DNA of 48,933 nucleotides, from positions 47,692 through 96,624 of the forward strand of contig DLLG01000012.1 of the NCBI GenBank assembly GCA_002479075.1. Reading direction: 5' to 3'. The DNA comes from Clostridiales bacterium UBA7568 (GTDB taxonomy: Bacteria > Bacillota > Clostridia > Oscillospirales > CAG-272). A program made the translations under genes and the position numbers. This document shows, in pieces, positions 24,560 to 31,997 of the stretch (its first letter is position 1; each line of letters opens with the position of its first letter). Below the pieces are notes generated by a model. That model had not been told where the DNA came from, did not search any database, and saw only the letters and a program-made list of their open reading frames with translations.

Positions 24560-24643
24560 GAGCCGGCTCGGTAGTGAATGACAGCACAGGCGTGCTGTCA
24601 GAGCCGAGATGACCGGCAGCGTCGAGCTGCGAGAATTCGAATC
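24560..24643 (+). repeat. tRNA-linked structured repeat, copy 1
   Basis: Nested stems GCCGG/CCGGC, CTCGG/CCGAG and GACAGCAC/GTGCTGTC surround the conserved word TAGTGAATGACAG (24572-24584). A small hairpin GCAGC/GCTGC and the word GCGAGAA (24629-24635) follow, and the repeat ends in TTCGAATC, which looks like a tRNA T loop. Two related copies lie behind tRNA-Gly at 47691-47834. It contains no open reading frame of note. See findings. Confidence 0.7.
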
Positions 24644-24790
24644 ACGATACAACGTTCGCACACAAGCACCGCAAGGTGTCCTTTTGACGGCACAAAATCA
24701 CCGTAACAATTATAACCAAAGAAATGATTGTATCTCCGTTTTCGGAATGGTATTCTGAAAACACAAACAAAGAAAGGAGGAAAACCGCAA

Positions 24791-26161
24791 ATGAAATACG
24801 AAAACGCAAACGATGTTTTGCCAAAAGATCTTTTGGAGCAAGTCCAGAAAATAGCCGGCGGGCGACTTCTCTATATTCCGATCGCCGGCGACAAAAAATT
24901 ATGGGGAGAAAAAACAGGCAACCGTTTTCGCGTAAAAATGAGAAACCGCGAGATCCGCGAAAAATTCGCATCTGGTGCCAGCGCAGACACATTGTCAGCC
25001 GAGTATTTTCTCACCCCCGAAACAATACGAAACATTATTTATGAAAAAAAGGAGATGCAATCTATGACGTTTGAAGAAATCTGCAAACTTTACAGCGACG
25101 AAACCCCGCTTTCCTGCGAACTGAAAAACGAAATCAACAGACAGGAGTCCTGGGCACTCTATATGCTTCGCGACTATCTGATAACTTATCCGTCCGGAGC
25201 AATTATGCTTCACATTCACAAATACTGCTATACAACGGAAAAGCGTGTGCAGCAGATGGTAAAAATCATCGAAGCCTACCGCAAAGCGGGCTGCAACTGC
25301 TGCGGTGTCGTTCCGAACAAATACGGCGAGTCGTCACGGACGGTGCCTTTTGAAGGCTATGACTGCGTTGTCTGGGCAGAGGAAACGATCGACGACGCAA
25401 TTCCCTGTTCGGAAAAATCGCCGAAAATTGCAGGCGAAGGTTCAAGATATGTTTATTCAGATGAGATGCTTGCGCTTATGGCAAAGGTCGGAGAAATGCA
25501 TCTCGACGGAAGCGAGCCGAACTATGCTGTTCTGTTTGACAACGACTCGTGTTGCGTGAAAGAATATGAAGACTGGATAGATGAATATCTTGAATATGAC
25601 CTTCCGGTCAAGATCGGAGAGAAACAGCCCGATCTGCTTCCCTTGCTTGACAAAATCAGCAAAGAGGTCAAAAATATCCGCAGCCGTCTGCGCCCGATCT
25701 ACGGAAATCTTCCGAAATCACTCTTTCACGGCGAAGAGCAGTGCGGCAATCACTTGCTTTCCGGCGACGGTCACCTCATCGGGCTCTGCAATTTCAATGA
25801 CGGCGGACTTGACACCTGCATCACCCATTTTCTCCACGTTGCGATGATAACGGACGAAGAGCTCCCCGAAGATTACGTCTGGCTTGAAGTAAACGATCCG
25901 GACATTCGCCAAAAACGCCTTGACACTCTGATACATTCGCTCCGCGTAATCGGAAAGGAATATCACTTTGGCGAAGACGAGCTTGCCGCTTTGCCGCTTG
26001 TCTATAAGATAATGCTTTTCGGCGGCGTGTATTATTACGGAACCGTTTTCGAGCTTGCGGACAATCACGATCAGATGAAAGAGCTGCTCGAATATATTCT
26101 CGGTCAGCTTTCCATAGACCAGATCGATTTCCGCCGGGTACTTGCCGAGGCAACCAACTGA
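24791..26161 (+). CDS. CD3324-type DNA-binding domain fused to a degenerate aminoglycoside-phosphotransferase-like domain
   Basis: The ATG at 24791 follows AAAGGAGG and gives 456 residues. Residues 1 to about 88 match the small CD3324 family (Mor-like helix-turn-helix) as I remember it: MKYENANDVLPKDLL, LYIPI, WGEKTG, then EIREKFASG and a C-terminal HTH. From about 92 on the protein resembles APH/choline-kinase folds. The catalytic loop is HGEEQCGN (H313-N320), with Glu where HGD has the catalytic Asp, and the metal-binding IDF is CNF (N334). The kinase is therefore probably inactive or altered. An internal ATG at 25064 (residue 92) has its own AAAGGAG at 9 nt, so the second domain could also be made alone. 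Confidence 0.75.
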   Translation: MKYENANDVLPKDLLEQVQKIAGGRLLYIPIAGDKKLWGEKTGNRFRVKMRNREIREKFASGASADTLSAEYFLTPETIRNIIYEKKEMQSMTFEEICKLYSDETPLSCELKNEINRQESWALYMLRDYLITYPSGAIMLHIHKYCYTTEKRVQQMVKIIEAYRKAGCNCCGVVPNKYGESSRTVPFEGYDCVVWAEETIDDAIPCSEKSPKIAGEGSRYVYSDEMLALMAKVGEMHLDGSEPNYAVLFDNDSCCVKEYEDWIDEYLEYDLPVKIGEKQPDLLPLLDKISKEVKNIRSRLRPIYGNLPKSLFHGEEQCGNHLLSGDGHLIGLCNFNDGGLDTCITHFLHVAMITDEELPEDYVWLEVNDPDIRQKRLDTLIHSLRVIGKEYHFGEDELAALPLVYKIMLFGGVYYYGTVFELADNHDQMKELLEYILGQLSIDQIDFRRVLAEATN

Positions 26162-26164
26162 ACA

Positions 26165-26235
26165 CAAAAAAGCACGCCGCGGCGTGCTTTTTTAATTGGA
26201 TAAGTAATTTATTTTTCTGTTATAGTGACGTTCGC
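26165..26235. repeat. 71-bp direct repeat, left copy (partial spoIIIAH 3' end plus terminator)
   Basis: Matches 27085-27155 at 69 of 71 positions (differences at 26194 and 26224). The copy contains a terminator, the spoIIIAH stop codon and its last codons, but no spoIIIAH gene continues from it. It marks the left boundary of the islet holding the two small genes at 26260-27069. Confidence 0.85.
26166..26193. terminator. Bidirectional terminator after the fusion gene
   Basis: AAAAAAGCACGCC pairs with GGCGTGCTTTTTT across a two-base centre, with A and T tracts on both sides. It ends the plus-strand gene at 24791-26161 and the minus-strand gene at 26260-26736. It is part of the direct repeat. 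Confidence 0.9.
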
Positions 26236-26259
26236 GCGTTTTTAATACACACCAGTCAA

Positions 26260-26736
26260 CTATTTGTTTTTTATAATTTTATACACTCCCAGGGCTGCAA
26301 TCGGAAGCGTGAGAAGTAAAGCAACCAAGGCGCGCGGATTACCTTGGGTCGCCGCAGAAATTGAAAAAATTGTGAAAAAGACACATATAGCCGTAGCAAT
26401 TGTCCATTTTTTTCTTCTACTTTTCTGCTTTTTTTCCGCAATTTCTTTTTTAAGTTGTGAAATCTCTTCTGGCGAGAGAGCCCTGATATTATGATTCGGG
26501 CTGCCGATGATGCACTGATCGCCACCCGCTATAACTCCAAACGAAATAAGATCATTCTGATCAAGAGTTTCCATTAATGAAAACTCCAATCCATCGCTAT
26601 AAAGCTGAAAACAATGTGTCCCTGAGCGAACTTCAAGTATTGCGCCATCTTTCAAATGAAAAAACACAAGACCATCTATCTTTATTTTTACCTCATCTGA
26701 TGTGCCGCCCAAAATGTTGACTTTCAAAAATGCCAT
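26260..26736 (-). CDS. Hypothetical protein with two C-terminal membrane helices
   Basis: A 158-residue protein I do not recognise. Residues 1 to about 85 appear beta-rich and soluble (LKVNILGGTSDEVKIKIDG, then HCFQLYSDG). A charged helical linker (about 88-110, KKEIAEKKQKSRRKK) leads to hydrophobic segments at about 111-129 and 135-153. The first domain would then face the cytoplasm. A ribosome binding site (AAGGAG) precedes the ATG. It is divergent from the XRE regulator gene at 26857, with inverted repeats between them, so the regulator probably controls it. Both lie inside the islet. Confidence 0.65.
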   Translation of the reverse strand: MAFLKVNILGGTSDEVKIKIDGLVFFHLKDGAILEVRSGTHCFQLYSDGLEFSLMETLDQNDLISFGVIAGGDQCIIGSPNHNIRALSPEEISQLKKEIAEKKQKSRRKKWTIATAICVFFTIFSISAATQGNPRALVALLLTLPIAALGVYKIIKNK

Positions 26737-26770
26737 TTGCCAATCTCCTTTTATATATATGTTAGCCCAA

Positions 26771-26838
26771 TTTTACCTCAATTTGCGGTAAAAGTCAATA
26801 GTTTTTTGCAAAAATATCTAAAATAAAGTGAGATATTT
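26771..26838. promoter_or_regulatory. Divergent operator region with two inverted repeats
   Basis: Between the two islet genes, TTTTACC (26771-26777) faces GGTAAAA (26787-26793), and AAATATC (26812-26818) faces GATATTT (26832-26838). Both sit in an AT-rich region where divergent promoters are expected. They are plausible binding sites for the adjacent XRE-family regulator. Confidence 0.5.
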
Positions 26839-26856
26839 GTTACAAAGGGGATATAT

Positions 26857-27069
26857 ATGTATTCTAGAATCCGTGCGCTCCGAGAGGACAATGATTATAC
26901 CCAAAAGAAGATGGCAGAGGTCTTGCATTGTTCTCAACAGGTTTACAGCAACTATGAGCTCGGACAGAGGGATATACCGACAGACATTCTTATAAAGCTC
27001 TCGAAGTTCTATAATGTCTCAACCGATTACATTCTCGGTCTGACCGAGGAGCGCAAGCCCTATCGCTGA
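26857..27069 (+). CDS. XRE-family transcriptional regulator (70 residues)
   Basis: A single helix-turn-helix domain: LREDNDYTQKKMAEVLHCSQ contains the first helices, QVYSNYELGQRDIP the recognition helix region, then LIKLSKFYNVSTDYILGL, the typical XRE/HTH_3 ending. There is no effector domain, as in small Cro/SinR-like regulators. The start is preceded by AAAGGGG. It is divergent from the membrane protein gene at 26260-26736, and the terminator at 27086-27113 follows 16 nt after its stop. Confidence 0.85.
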   Translation: MYSRIRALREDNDYTQKKMAEVLHCSQQVYSNYELGQRDIPTDILIKLSKFYNVSTDYILGLTEERKPYR

Positions 27070-27084
27070 CCCCATAGCAAAAAT

Positions 27085-27155
27085 CAAAAAAGCACGCCGC
27101 GGCGTGCTTTTTTGATTGGATAAGTAATTTATTTTTCTGTTATGGTGACGTTCGC
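27085..27155. repeat. 71-bp direct repeat, right copy (terminator plus spoIIIAH 3' end)
   Basis: This copy holds the terminator at 27086-27113 (same AAAAAAGCACGCC stem) and continues into spoIIIAH through the stop codon (27129-27131) and its last eight codons. The left copy at 26165-26235 is the duplicate. Confidence 0.85.
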
Positions 27156-27788
27156 CGGAACAACGCCAGCCTGAAGATAAACGATCTCAAGTATCTGCGA
27201 AAGCTGATTGGGCTTGAGCCCGTCGCTCTTTACAACGACCGTAGCCTTATCGCCGTTTATAACGGTTACACATTCCTCAAAGCCCTTCGCCTTTATGAGC
27301 GACTCAATGTTTGCTTCAAGTTCTATGTTTGCCGCCATTGCGCTTATATCCTTCAGCGCCTGCTCTTTTGCCGCGTCGAGAGAGCCCTTATCGTCAACTA
27401 CGCCCTGAAGCACTTCGATTGCCTCGTCTCTCGCCTGCTTTCTGGAAACCTCGGCAGAAGCGAAAAAGTCGTCTGTTTTGCCGCTCTGATCGCCGTCTGT
27501 CTTTGTGTTTCCGGTCTGCTCGGTTTCGGGGTCTTTAGGCTTTTCTACCTGAGAACCGCCGAAAAGTCGCCAGTTGACGTAAACAGCCGCGCCGATAAGT
27601 ACAATCGCAAGCGCAATGACTATGTTTCTCAAGCCAACCTTGCCAATACCCTTTTTGACTCCGTCCGATGTGAAGATGCTCTTGAACTTGAACGGCTTCT
27701 CCTCGCTCTCCGGAAGATCGAGCGTTCCGTCTCCCGCTATCTGTTCTGCCTGACCCATTTTAAGTGCCATTCTTTCTGCGTTTCTCAT
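27129..27788 (-). CDS. spoIIIAH: Stage III sporulation protein AH
   Basis: SpoIIIAH, in the mother-cell membrane, pairs with forespore SpoIIQ to form the feeding-tube complex between the two cells. The 219-residue protein has a cytoplasmic N-terminus, one membrane helix at about 54-76 (NIVIALAIVLIGAAVYVNW), a Pro/Asp/Lys-rich linker and the YscJ/FliF-like domain from about 105 to the end. It is the last gene of the spoIIIA operon; its final codons are part of the duplicated 71-bp segment. Confidence 0.95.
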   Translation of the reverse strand: MRNAERMALKMGQAEQIAGDGTLDLPESEEKPFKFKSIFTSDGVKKGIGKVGLRNIVIALAIVLIGAAVYVNWRLFGGSQVEKPKDPETEQTGNTKTDGDQSGKTDDFFASAEVSRKQARDEAIEVLQGVVDDKGSLDAAKEQALKDISAMAANIELEANIESLIKAKGFEECVTVINGDKATVVVKSDGLKPNQLSQILEIVYLQAGVVPANVTITEK

Positions 27789-27809
27789 AATACCTTCTCC
27801 TGTAAATAA

Positions 27810-28322
27810 TTATTTTGTTCCTACAATGCAGATGCGGTTGCTTGAAAGATCCAGCGCCGTTGAGACCGCGTTTATCAGCTTTGCCTGTATCTCGCCTCTG
27901 TCGCCGCCGACGCACACAATAGATACACCGGCTATCTCCGGGTATACCTTTTTTACAACTATCGGCTCGCCCTCGCCGCTACTGTTCTTGACAGTTATAT
28001 GGCTCCTGCTCTCCGTTCCGGCGGCGTTCTTTTCGTCGCAGGCGTATACAGACTCGATCCCGCTTTTAACCGTCACAATAACCGAAACCTTTCCGGACCC
28101 CGTTATCTGCTCCGTTATGCTTCTAATCTTATTCTCGACCTCCGAAATATATTCTTCGGTTTCATCAGATGTTATCGACAAATTCTGCGTTTTGCCCTTT
28201 TTGCCGAGTGAAGACGAGCCGAAGATCATCAGCGCAATTCCCAAAATCCCCGCCGCCGCAAGAATAATCAGTTTTTTTCCGTCTGCGCCGGAAAACATCC
28301 TTTTAATCTTCATCTCACCCAT
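27810..28322 (-). CDS. spoIIIAG: Stage III sporulation protein AG
   Basis: SpoIIIAG forms a large oligomeric ring in the intermembrane space during engulfment. The 170-residue protein has one membrane helix near the N-terminus (about 16-35, LIILAAAGILGIALMIFG) and the ring-building domain with ITEQITGSGKVSVIVTV and IVCVGGDRGEIQAKLINAVS. It overlaps the end of spoIIIAF by 8 nt, so both are coupled. Confidence 0.95.
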   Translation of the reverse strand: MGEMKIKRMFSGADGKKLIILAAAGILGIALMIFGSSSLGKKGKTQNLSITSDETEEYISEVENKIRSITEQITGSGKVSVIVTVKSGIESVYACDEKNAAGTESRSHITVKNSSGEGEPIVVKKVYPEIAGVSIVCVGGDRGEIQAKLINAVSTALDLSSNRICIVGTK

Positions 28323-28806
28323 CGCTTCCCTCCGTGACAGTTACCCTCGCCGTACCGTAAAACATTTCTCCTATATAATTTTCGATCTCCGCAGTATTGC
28401 ATTTGCTTTTTACATTTATTTTTATCTCCCTTATTTCAATGGCGGATATGTTTTGAGCGTCGATCGTTATAGACACAGATACCGTCCCCTTATCAATGCC
28501 GAATTTGCTTGATACTATATCGCAAATAGCCGTTTCAATCGCTGCTTTTTGCGCTTCTATCTGCCTTTCGCCGTATTCTCCGCTCTCCTCTCCCTTTTTC
28601 CCGAAAATCTCCGAAATCTCCTCCCCGACAGACGGTATTGACGAAATCACTCCGATAAGCGGAGTCAAAATTGCGGCAAGAACGCAGAGAGAGACTATGA
28701 ATTTTATGTATTTTTTGATCGAGCCTTCCGGTGCCAGTCCGACGGCAATTCCGGATATTACACACACCGTCAAAACCGAAAGCACAAAATCATAAATCTT
28801 TCCCAT
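28315..28806 (-). CDS. spoIIIAF: Stage III sporulation protein AF
   Basis: A 163-residue protein with two N-terminal membrane helices (about 5-26 and 35-54) and a soluble C-terminal domain of ring-building type. The opening YDFVLSVLTVCVISGIAVGLAPEG and the following KYIKFIVSLCVLAAILTPL are typical. The gene starts immediately after the spoIIIAE stop and overlaps spoIIIAG. Part of the intercellular channel; its exact role is less clear than that of AG and AH. Confidence 0.93.
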   Translation of the reverse strand: MGKIYDFVLSVLTVCVISGIAVGLAPEGSIKKYIKFIVSLCVLAAILTPLIGVISSIPSVGEEISEIFGKKGEESGEYGERQIEAQKAAIETAICDIVSSKFGIDKGTVSVSITIDAQNISAIEIREIKINVKSKCNTAEIENYIGEMFYGTARVTVTEGSDG

Positions 28807-29901
28807 TTATCCCGCCCCCGCCGAAGCAAAAATCGCCATAGCAATTATGAAAAATACCGCAGACGAGCTTATAGTCGCCATCATAAGCCCCGTAACGGAG
28901 GAAACCTCGGAAAGAAATTTTCCTTCCCTCGAAAGCCCCAGAATCCCCGCAACGGAGGAAAGAAGCTCAAATGCGACCTTGTTTGCCCAAAGCGTGCAAA
29001 ACGGATAAAGAAATATCAGAAGCACCGCTATCGCGCCGACCGTCCCGACAGCCGCCTTTATAACGGAAATACTGCCCTTGACCGTCGTAACGGCGTCGCC
29101 GACGGCGCTGCCGACAACAGGAATTATATTCGCAAGCGCGAATTTTACGCCCTTGAAAAGCACGGAATCCGCACTTTTTGCAACGATGCTCTGAAACGTC
29201 AGCACGCAGGAAAAGCCTATCATAACAAGCGATATAACGCTTGTAACGGTCCTTTTCAAGGTCTGCGATATGCCCGAAAGGCTGTCGTTTCCGAGCGCCA
29301 CAGCGCCGACCGATATGCAAAAACAGATCTTTATCATAGGAAAGACAAATCCCTCCGTTATGCTTTCGAGAAGCGTAACGGCACCGTAAACAACGGCGCA
29401 TCCGACTCCGGACATCGTAAAAGACCCCTCGCTTGCCATAAGCACACCGAGCGTCGGCAAAACATAGCGAAGAAATTCCCCCGTGCGGACGGTAAACTGC
29501 GAGACAAGCTCCATAAGCGAGCCGATAAGACCGTATGTTGCGCCGCATATGCAGAGCCCGCAGACATATGAAATGATGTTTTTCATCGCAAGGCTCGATA
29601 TGGACTCGCGCACGGTCGAAAGCACCGCTGATACAATCAGAATTCCGAGGACCGTTGCGACAGACGAAAACGCTCCGGGAGCAACATCGGAGAGGATATT
29701 CAAAACCGTTTTTAAAAGCCATCCTGCATCAAACGACGACGCTATCTCGGAGGGCGTCGCATCGTCGGAAATATCCGGAAGATAATCCTTCAGCTCATCC
29801 GGCACAGCCGAAAGGGCGTCGTTTGCCTCCGCCCCGAATACAGCCGGCGAGAAAAGCAGAATAATCACAATCACCGCTACGAATATCGCTAACTTTTTCA
29901 C
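28807..29901 (-). CDS. spoIIIAE: Stage III sporulation protein AE
   Basis: The polytopic membrane component of the SpoIIIA channel. The GTG at 29901 overlaps the spoIIIAD stop (GTGA) and gives 364 residues with a clear N-terminal signal peptide (KKLAIFVAVIVIILLF, then AVFGA). The frame is open further upstream inside spoIIIAD, but without a plausible start. Several hydrophobic segments follow from about residue 70 on, as in homologues. Homologues are slightly longer (around 390). Confidence 0.93.
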   Translation of the reverse strand: MKKLAIFVAVIVIILLFSPAVFGAEANDALSAVPDELKDYLPDISDDATPSEIASSFDAGWLLKTVLNILSDVAPGAFSSVATVLGILIVSAVLSTVRESISSLAMKNIISYVCGLCICGATYGLIGSLMELVSQFTVRTGEFLRYVLPTLGVLMASEGSFTMSGVGCAVVYGAVTLLESITEGFVFPMIKICFCISVGAVALGNDSLSGISQTLKRTVTSVISLVMIGFSCVLTFQSIVAKSADSVLFKGVKFALANIIPVVGSAVGDAVTTVKGSISVIKAAVGTVGAIAVLLIFLYPFCTLWANKVAFELLSSVAGILGLSREGKFLSEVSSVTGLMMATISSSAVFFIIAMAIFASAGAG

Positions 29902-30284
29902 TTTTTCAGCATAGCCTCCGAAAGCGAAAGAATGCTTTTTATGACCGGCAGTCCGAGCAGGATTATTGCGCATTTTGCGGCAAATTCTATCTTCCCCGCG
30001 ACGGCGTTTTCCCCGCAATCGCGGCATATATCCGATGTCGTCTGCGCAAGGATCGTAATCGCAAGCGACTTTATGACAGTCTCCGCATAGACCCCAAAGC
30101 CTGTTCCCTCCGCAAGCTCTCCGACATATGCCGTGATCGGGGCGAGCGCAGAGATCGAAGCGCCGAGAATAACGATCGCCGCAATAACCGAGACAAATAC
30201 GGCAAAATCCGGCTTCGCTTTTTTGACAAGCAATGCCGCCGAAACCGAAACAACCGCAACACCGCAGAGCTTTATTATGTTCAC
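29898..30284 (-). CDS. spoIIIAD: Stage III sporulation protein AD
   Basis: A 128-residue membrane protein with several hydrophobic helices (about 3-20, 27-50, 75-95 and 103-122), containing KLCGVAVVSVSAALLVKKAKPDFA and the conserved AQTTSDICRDCGE. It belongs to the integral membrane part of the SpoIIIA complex. It overlaps spoIIIAC and spoIIIAE by 4 nt each. Confidence 0.95.
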   Translation of the reverse strand: MNIIKLCGVAVVSVSAALLVKKAKPDFAVFVSVIAAIVILGASISALAPITAYVGELAEGTGFGVYAETVIKSLAITILAQTTSDICRDCGENAVAGKIEFAAKCAIILLGLPVIKSILSLSEAMLKK

Positions 30285-30475
30285 AGCCCGAAAATGCTTT
30301 TCACGGTGTCAAAAAGCCCCCCTATCTCTCCGATTATGATAAGCAACACGATGACAACGCCTGCAAGAGAAACGAGCATTGCCTGTTCGTCCTTTCCCGA
30401 TTTGCTGAGAACCATACTTGCAACAGCGACAAGTATCCCTATTCCGGCAACCTTGAGAATAAGCGCAGTTTCCAT
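30281..30475 (-). CDS. spoIIIAC: Stage III sporulation protein AC
   Basis: A 64-residue membrane protein with two hydrophobic helices (about 5-23 and 32-52), the normal SpoIIIAC size and shape (VAGIGILVAVASMVLSKSGKDEQA, split by a short loop). It lies 10 nt after spoIIIAB and overlaps spoIIIAD by 4 nt. Its role in the channel complex is assigned from its homologues. Confidence 0.93.
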   Translation of the reverse strand: METALILKVAGIGILVAVASMVLSKSGKDEQAMLVSLAGVVIVLLIIIGEIGGLFDTVKSIFGL

Positions 30476-30485
30476 TTCATCACCC

Positions 30486-30989
30486 TCAAATAAGCAGTAT
30501 GGCAGCCATAGCGCCTATGGCAAAACCGATCGTTCTGTAAACTTTTTTGTTTTTCGCAGTCTCCGTTCTCGCCTTTTCAAGCTCCGCAGAAAGGAGCCCG
30601 ATATAATAATCGAAGCTCTTTATCTGCATATTTCCGTCGCTTTTGCCGACACATTCCCCGAATCCAAGAATTATCTTCTTCTCCTCGGAGGAGATGTGCA
30701 AATCTTTTTCACAGGCGGAAAACGCCTCCTTCCAGGCGTCAAAGTATATCTCGTCGCTCTCGTGCGAACGGAGCTTTTCAAGAAATCCGATATTTTCAAG
30801 TACGTCGTTTGCAAAACCCTTATACATCTGCTTTGTCGGAGTCAGAAAGTAGCTCACCTGATTTTTTATATATTCAAAGAGTGAGAGAAACGCCTCCGCC
30901 TCGTCAACTCTTTTCTGCTCGCATTTTCCCGCATAGATTCCAAAGGAAAACGATACAAAAAAAACGAGCATCGCACCTATTATTTTCAT
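30486..30989 (-). CDS. spoIIIAB: Stage III sporulation protein AB
   Basis: A 167-residue protein with a hydrophobic helix at each end (about 2-19 and 148-166) and a cytosolic helical domain in between, containing FLSLFEYIKNQVSYFLTPT. The fold is related to GspF of type II secretion. It overlaps spoIIIAA by 4 nt. It is thought to link the SpoIIIAA ATPase to the membrane complex. Confidence 0.93.
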   Translation of the reverse strand: MKIIGAMLVFFVSFSFGIYAGKCEQKRVDEAEAFLSLFEYIKNQVSYFLTPTKQMYKGFANDVLENIGFLEKLRSHESDEIYFDAWKEAFSACEKDLHISSEEKKIILGFGECVGKSDGNMQIKSFDYYIGLLSAELEKARTETAKNKKVYRTIGFAIGAMAAILLI

Positions 30990-31822
30990 ACTCTGTCAAC
31001 GGTCAGCGCGTAGCCGTCGCCGCTCCTCACAATACCGATATATTTTTCGAAAACGCCCGCATCTGCCAGCCTTTTCAGCGGCGGACGGCGCATAATATCC
31101 GAAAGCGAGCTCCCGTGTGCAGAGGCGAGAAGCGGAACGCCCGTATTCGATACCGATATTATTGCATTCGCCTCCTCCGCCGTGCCGATTTCGTCGCAAA
31201 CTATAAGCTGTGCGGACATCGTCCTCGCCGCAATCTCCATCCCCTTCGCCCTCGGATAACCATACATAATATCGGCAATACAATCCGAAAAAAGCTCGGG
31301 CATATATATCTCCCCTCTCGTATCAATAATACACACCCTTATCGCCTCCTCTCCGCTCGAAAGTCTTCTGGCGGCGTCCCTCAAGAGCGTTGTTTTCCCC
31401 TCGCACGGCGGCGAATATATGAGAGCGGAGATAATACCCTTTTCTGTCTTTATCTCATTTATAAGCTCCCCGCAAACGCCCGTAATCGCGTGCGGAATTC
31501 TTATGCAAAGCGAGCTTATCCTGTATATCCCCTTGATTTTATCTCCGTCACTGCCTGCGCTTCCGCAAACCCCTATCCTGTATCCGCCCATAAGCGTCGC
31601 ATAGCCTTCTTTTATAGTTTCGCCGTATGTATGAACGGAATCCTCGCAAAGCCTGCCGAGCGTCTCCCGAAGTTCCCTCTCGCAAAATACGGAGGCTCTT
31701 CTGTTCGGCAGAAGTACGTTTTTTCTGTCAATCGTAAGCGAAAGCGGGGCGTCCGCGCGCAGCCTTATCTCTGTTACGCTTTTCCCGCCGTCCGCTCTTT
31801 TGCCGCAAAACGACGCTATCAT
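30986..31822 (-). CDS. spoIIIAA: Stage III sporulation protein AA, ATPase
   Basis: Cytoplasmic ATPase of the SpoIIIA channel, related to secretion ATPases. A Walker A variant lies at residues 137-145 (SPPCEGKTT, with Ser where homologues often have Gly), and Walker B LIVCDEIG at 206-213. From the ATG at 31822 the protein is 278 residues, somewhat short. The same frame stays open upstream for at least 18 plausible codons (EEKLGKVIKYLPRDKGD) and a strong CGGAGGGG lies at 31887-31880, but no ATG, GTG or TTG is in frame there. The true start may be a rare codon; see findings. Confidence 0.93.
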   Translation of the reverse strand: MIASFCGKRADGGKSVTEIRLRADAPLSLTIDRKNVLLPNRRASVFCERELRETLGRLCEDSVHTYGETIKEGYATLMGGYRIGVCGSAGSDGDKIKGIYRISSLCIRIPHAITGVCGELINEIKTEKGIISALIYSPPCEGKTTLLRDAARRLSSGEEAIRVCIIDTRGEIYMPELFSDCIADIMYGYPRAKGMEIAARTMSAQLIVCDEIGTAEEANAIISVSNTGVPLLASAHGSSLSDIMRRPPLKRLADAGVFEKYIGIVRSGDGYALTVDRV

Positions 31823-31905
31823 ATCCCCCTTGTCACGAGGCAGATATTTTATAACCTTTCCGAGTTTTTCTTCCGTACGCCCCTCCGAAAATATTCCGTG
31901 TGATA

Positions 31906-31936
31906 AATTTATATTATCAGCGGACGAAAAATATTC
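31906..31936 (-). promoter_or_regulatory. Possible sigma-E promoter of the spoIIIA operon
   Basis: On the minus strand GAATATT (31936-31930) fits the sigma-E -35 consensus (KMATATT). GATAATAT about 11 nt downstream partly fits the -10 consensus CATACANT. The spacing is short, so this is tentative. The position before spoIIIAA is right for the known sigma-E control of this operon. Confidence 0.35.
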
Positions 31937-31954
31937 CGCGGAGACTTTTACAGC

Positions 31955-31986
31955 AAAAAGAGCCGATCTTCCGATCGGCTCTTTTT
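31955..31986. terminator. Bidirectional terminator between spoIIIAA and the large lipoprotein gene
   Basis: AAAAAGAGCCGATC (31955-31968) pairs perfectly with GATCGGCTCTTTTT (31973-31986) around a TTCC loop. It ends the minus-strand lipoprotein transcript just before the spoIIIA promoter region. Confidence 0.9.
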
Positions 31987-31997
31987 ACTTTTTGTTT

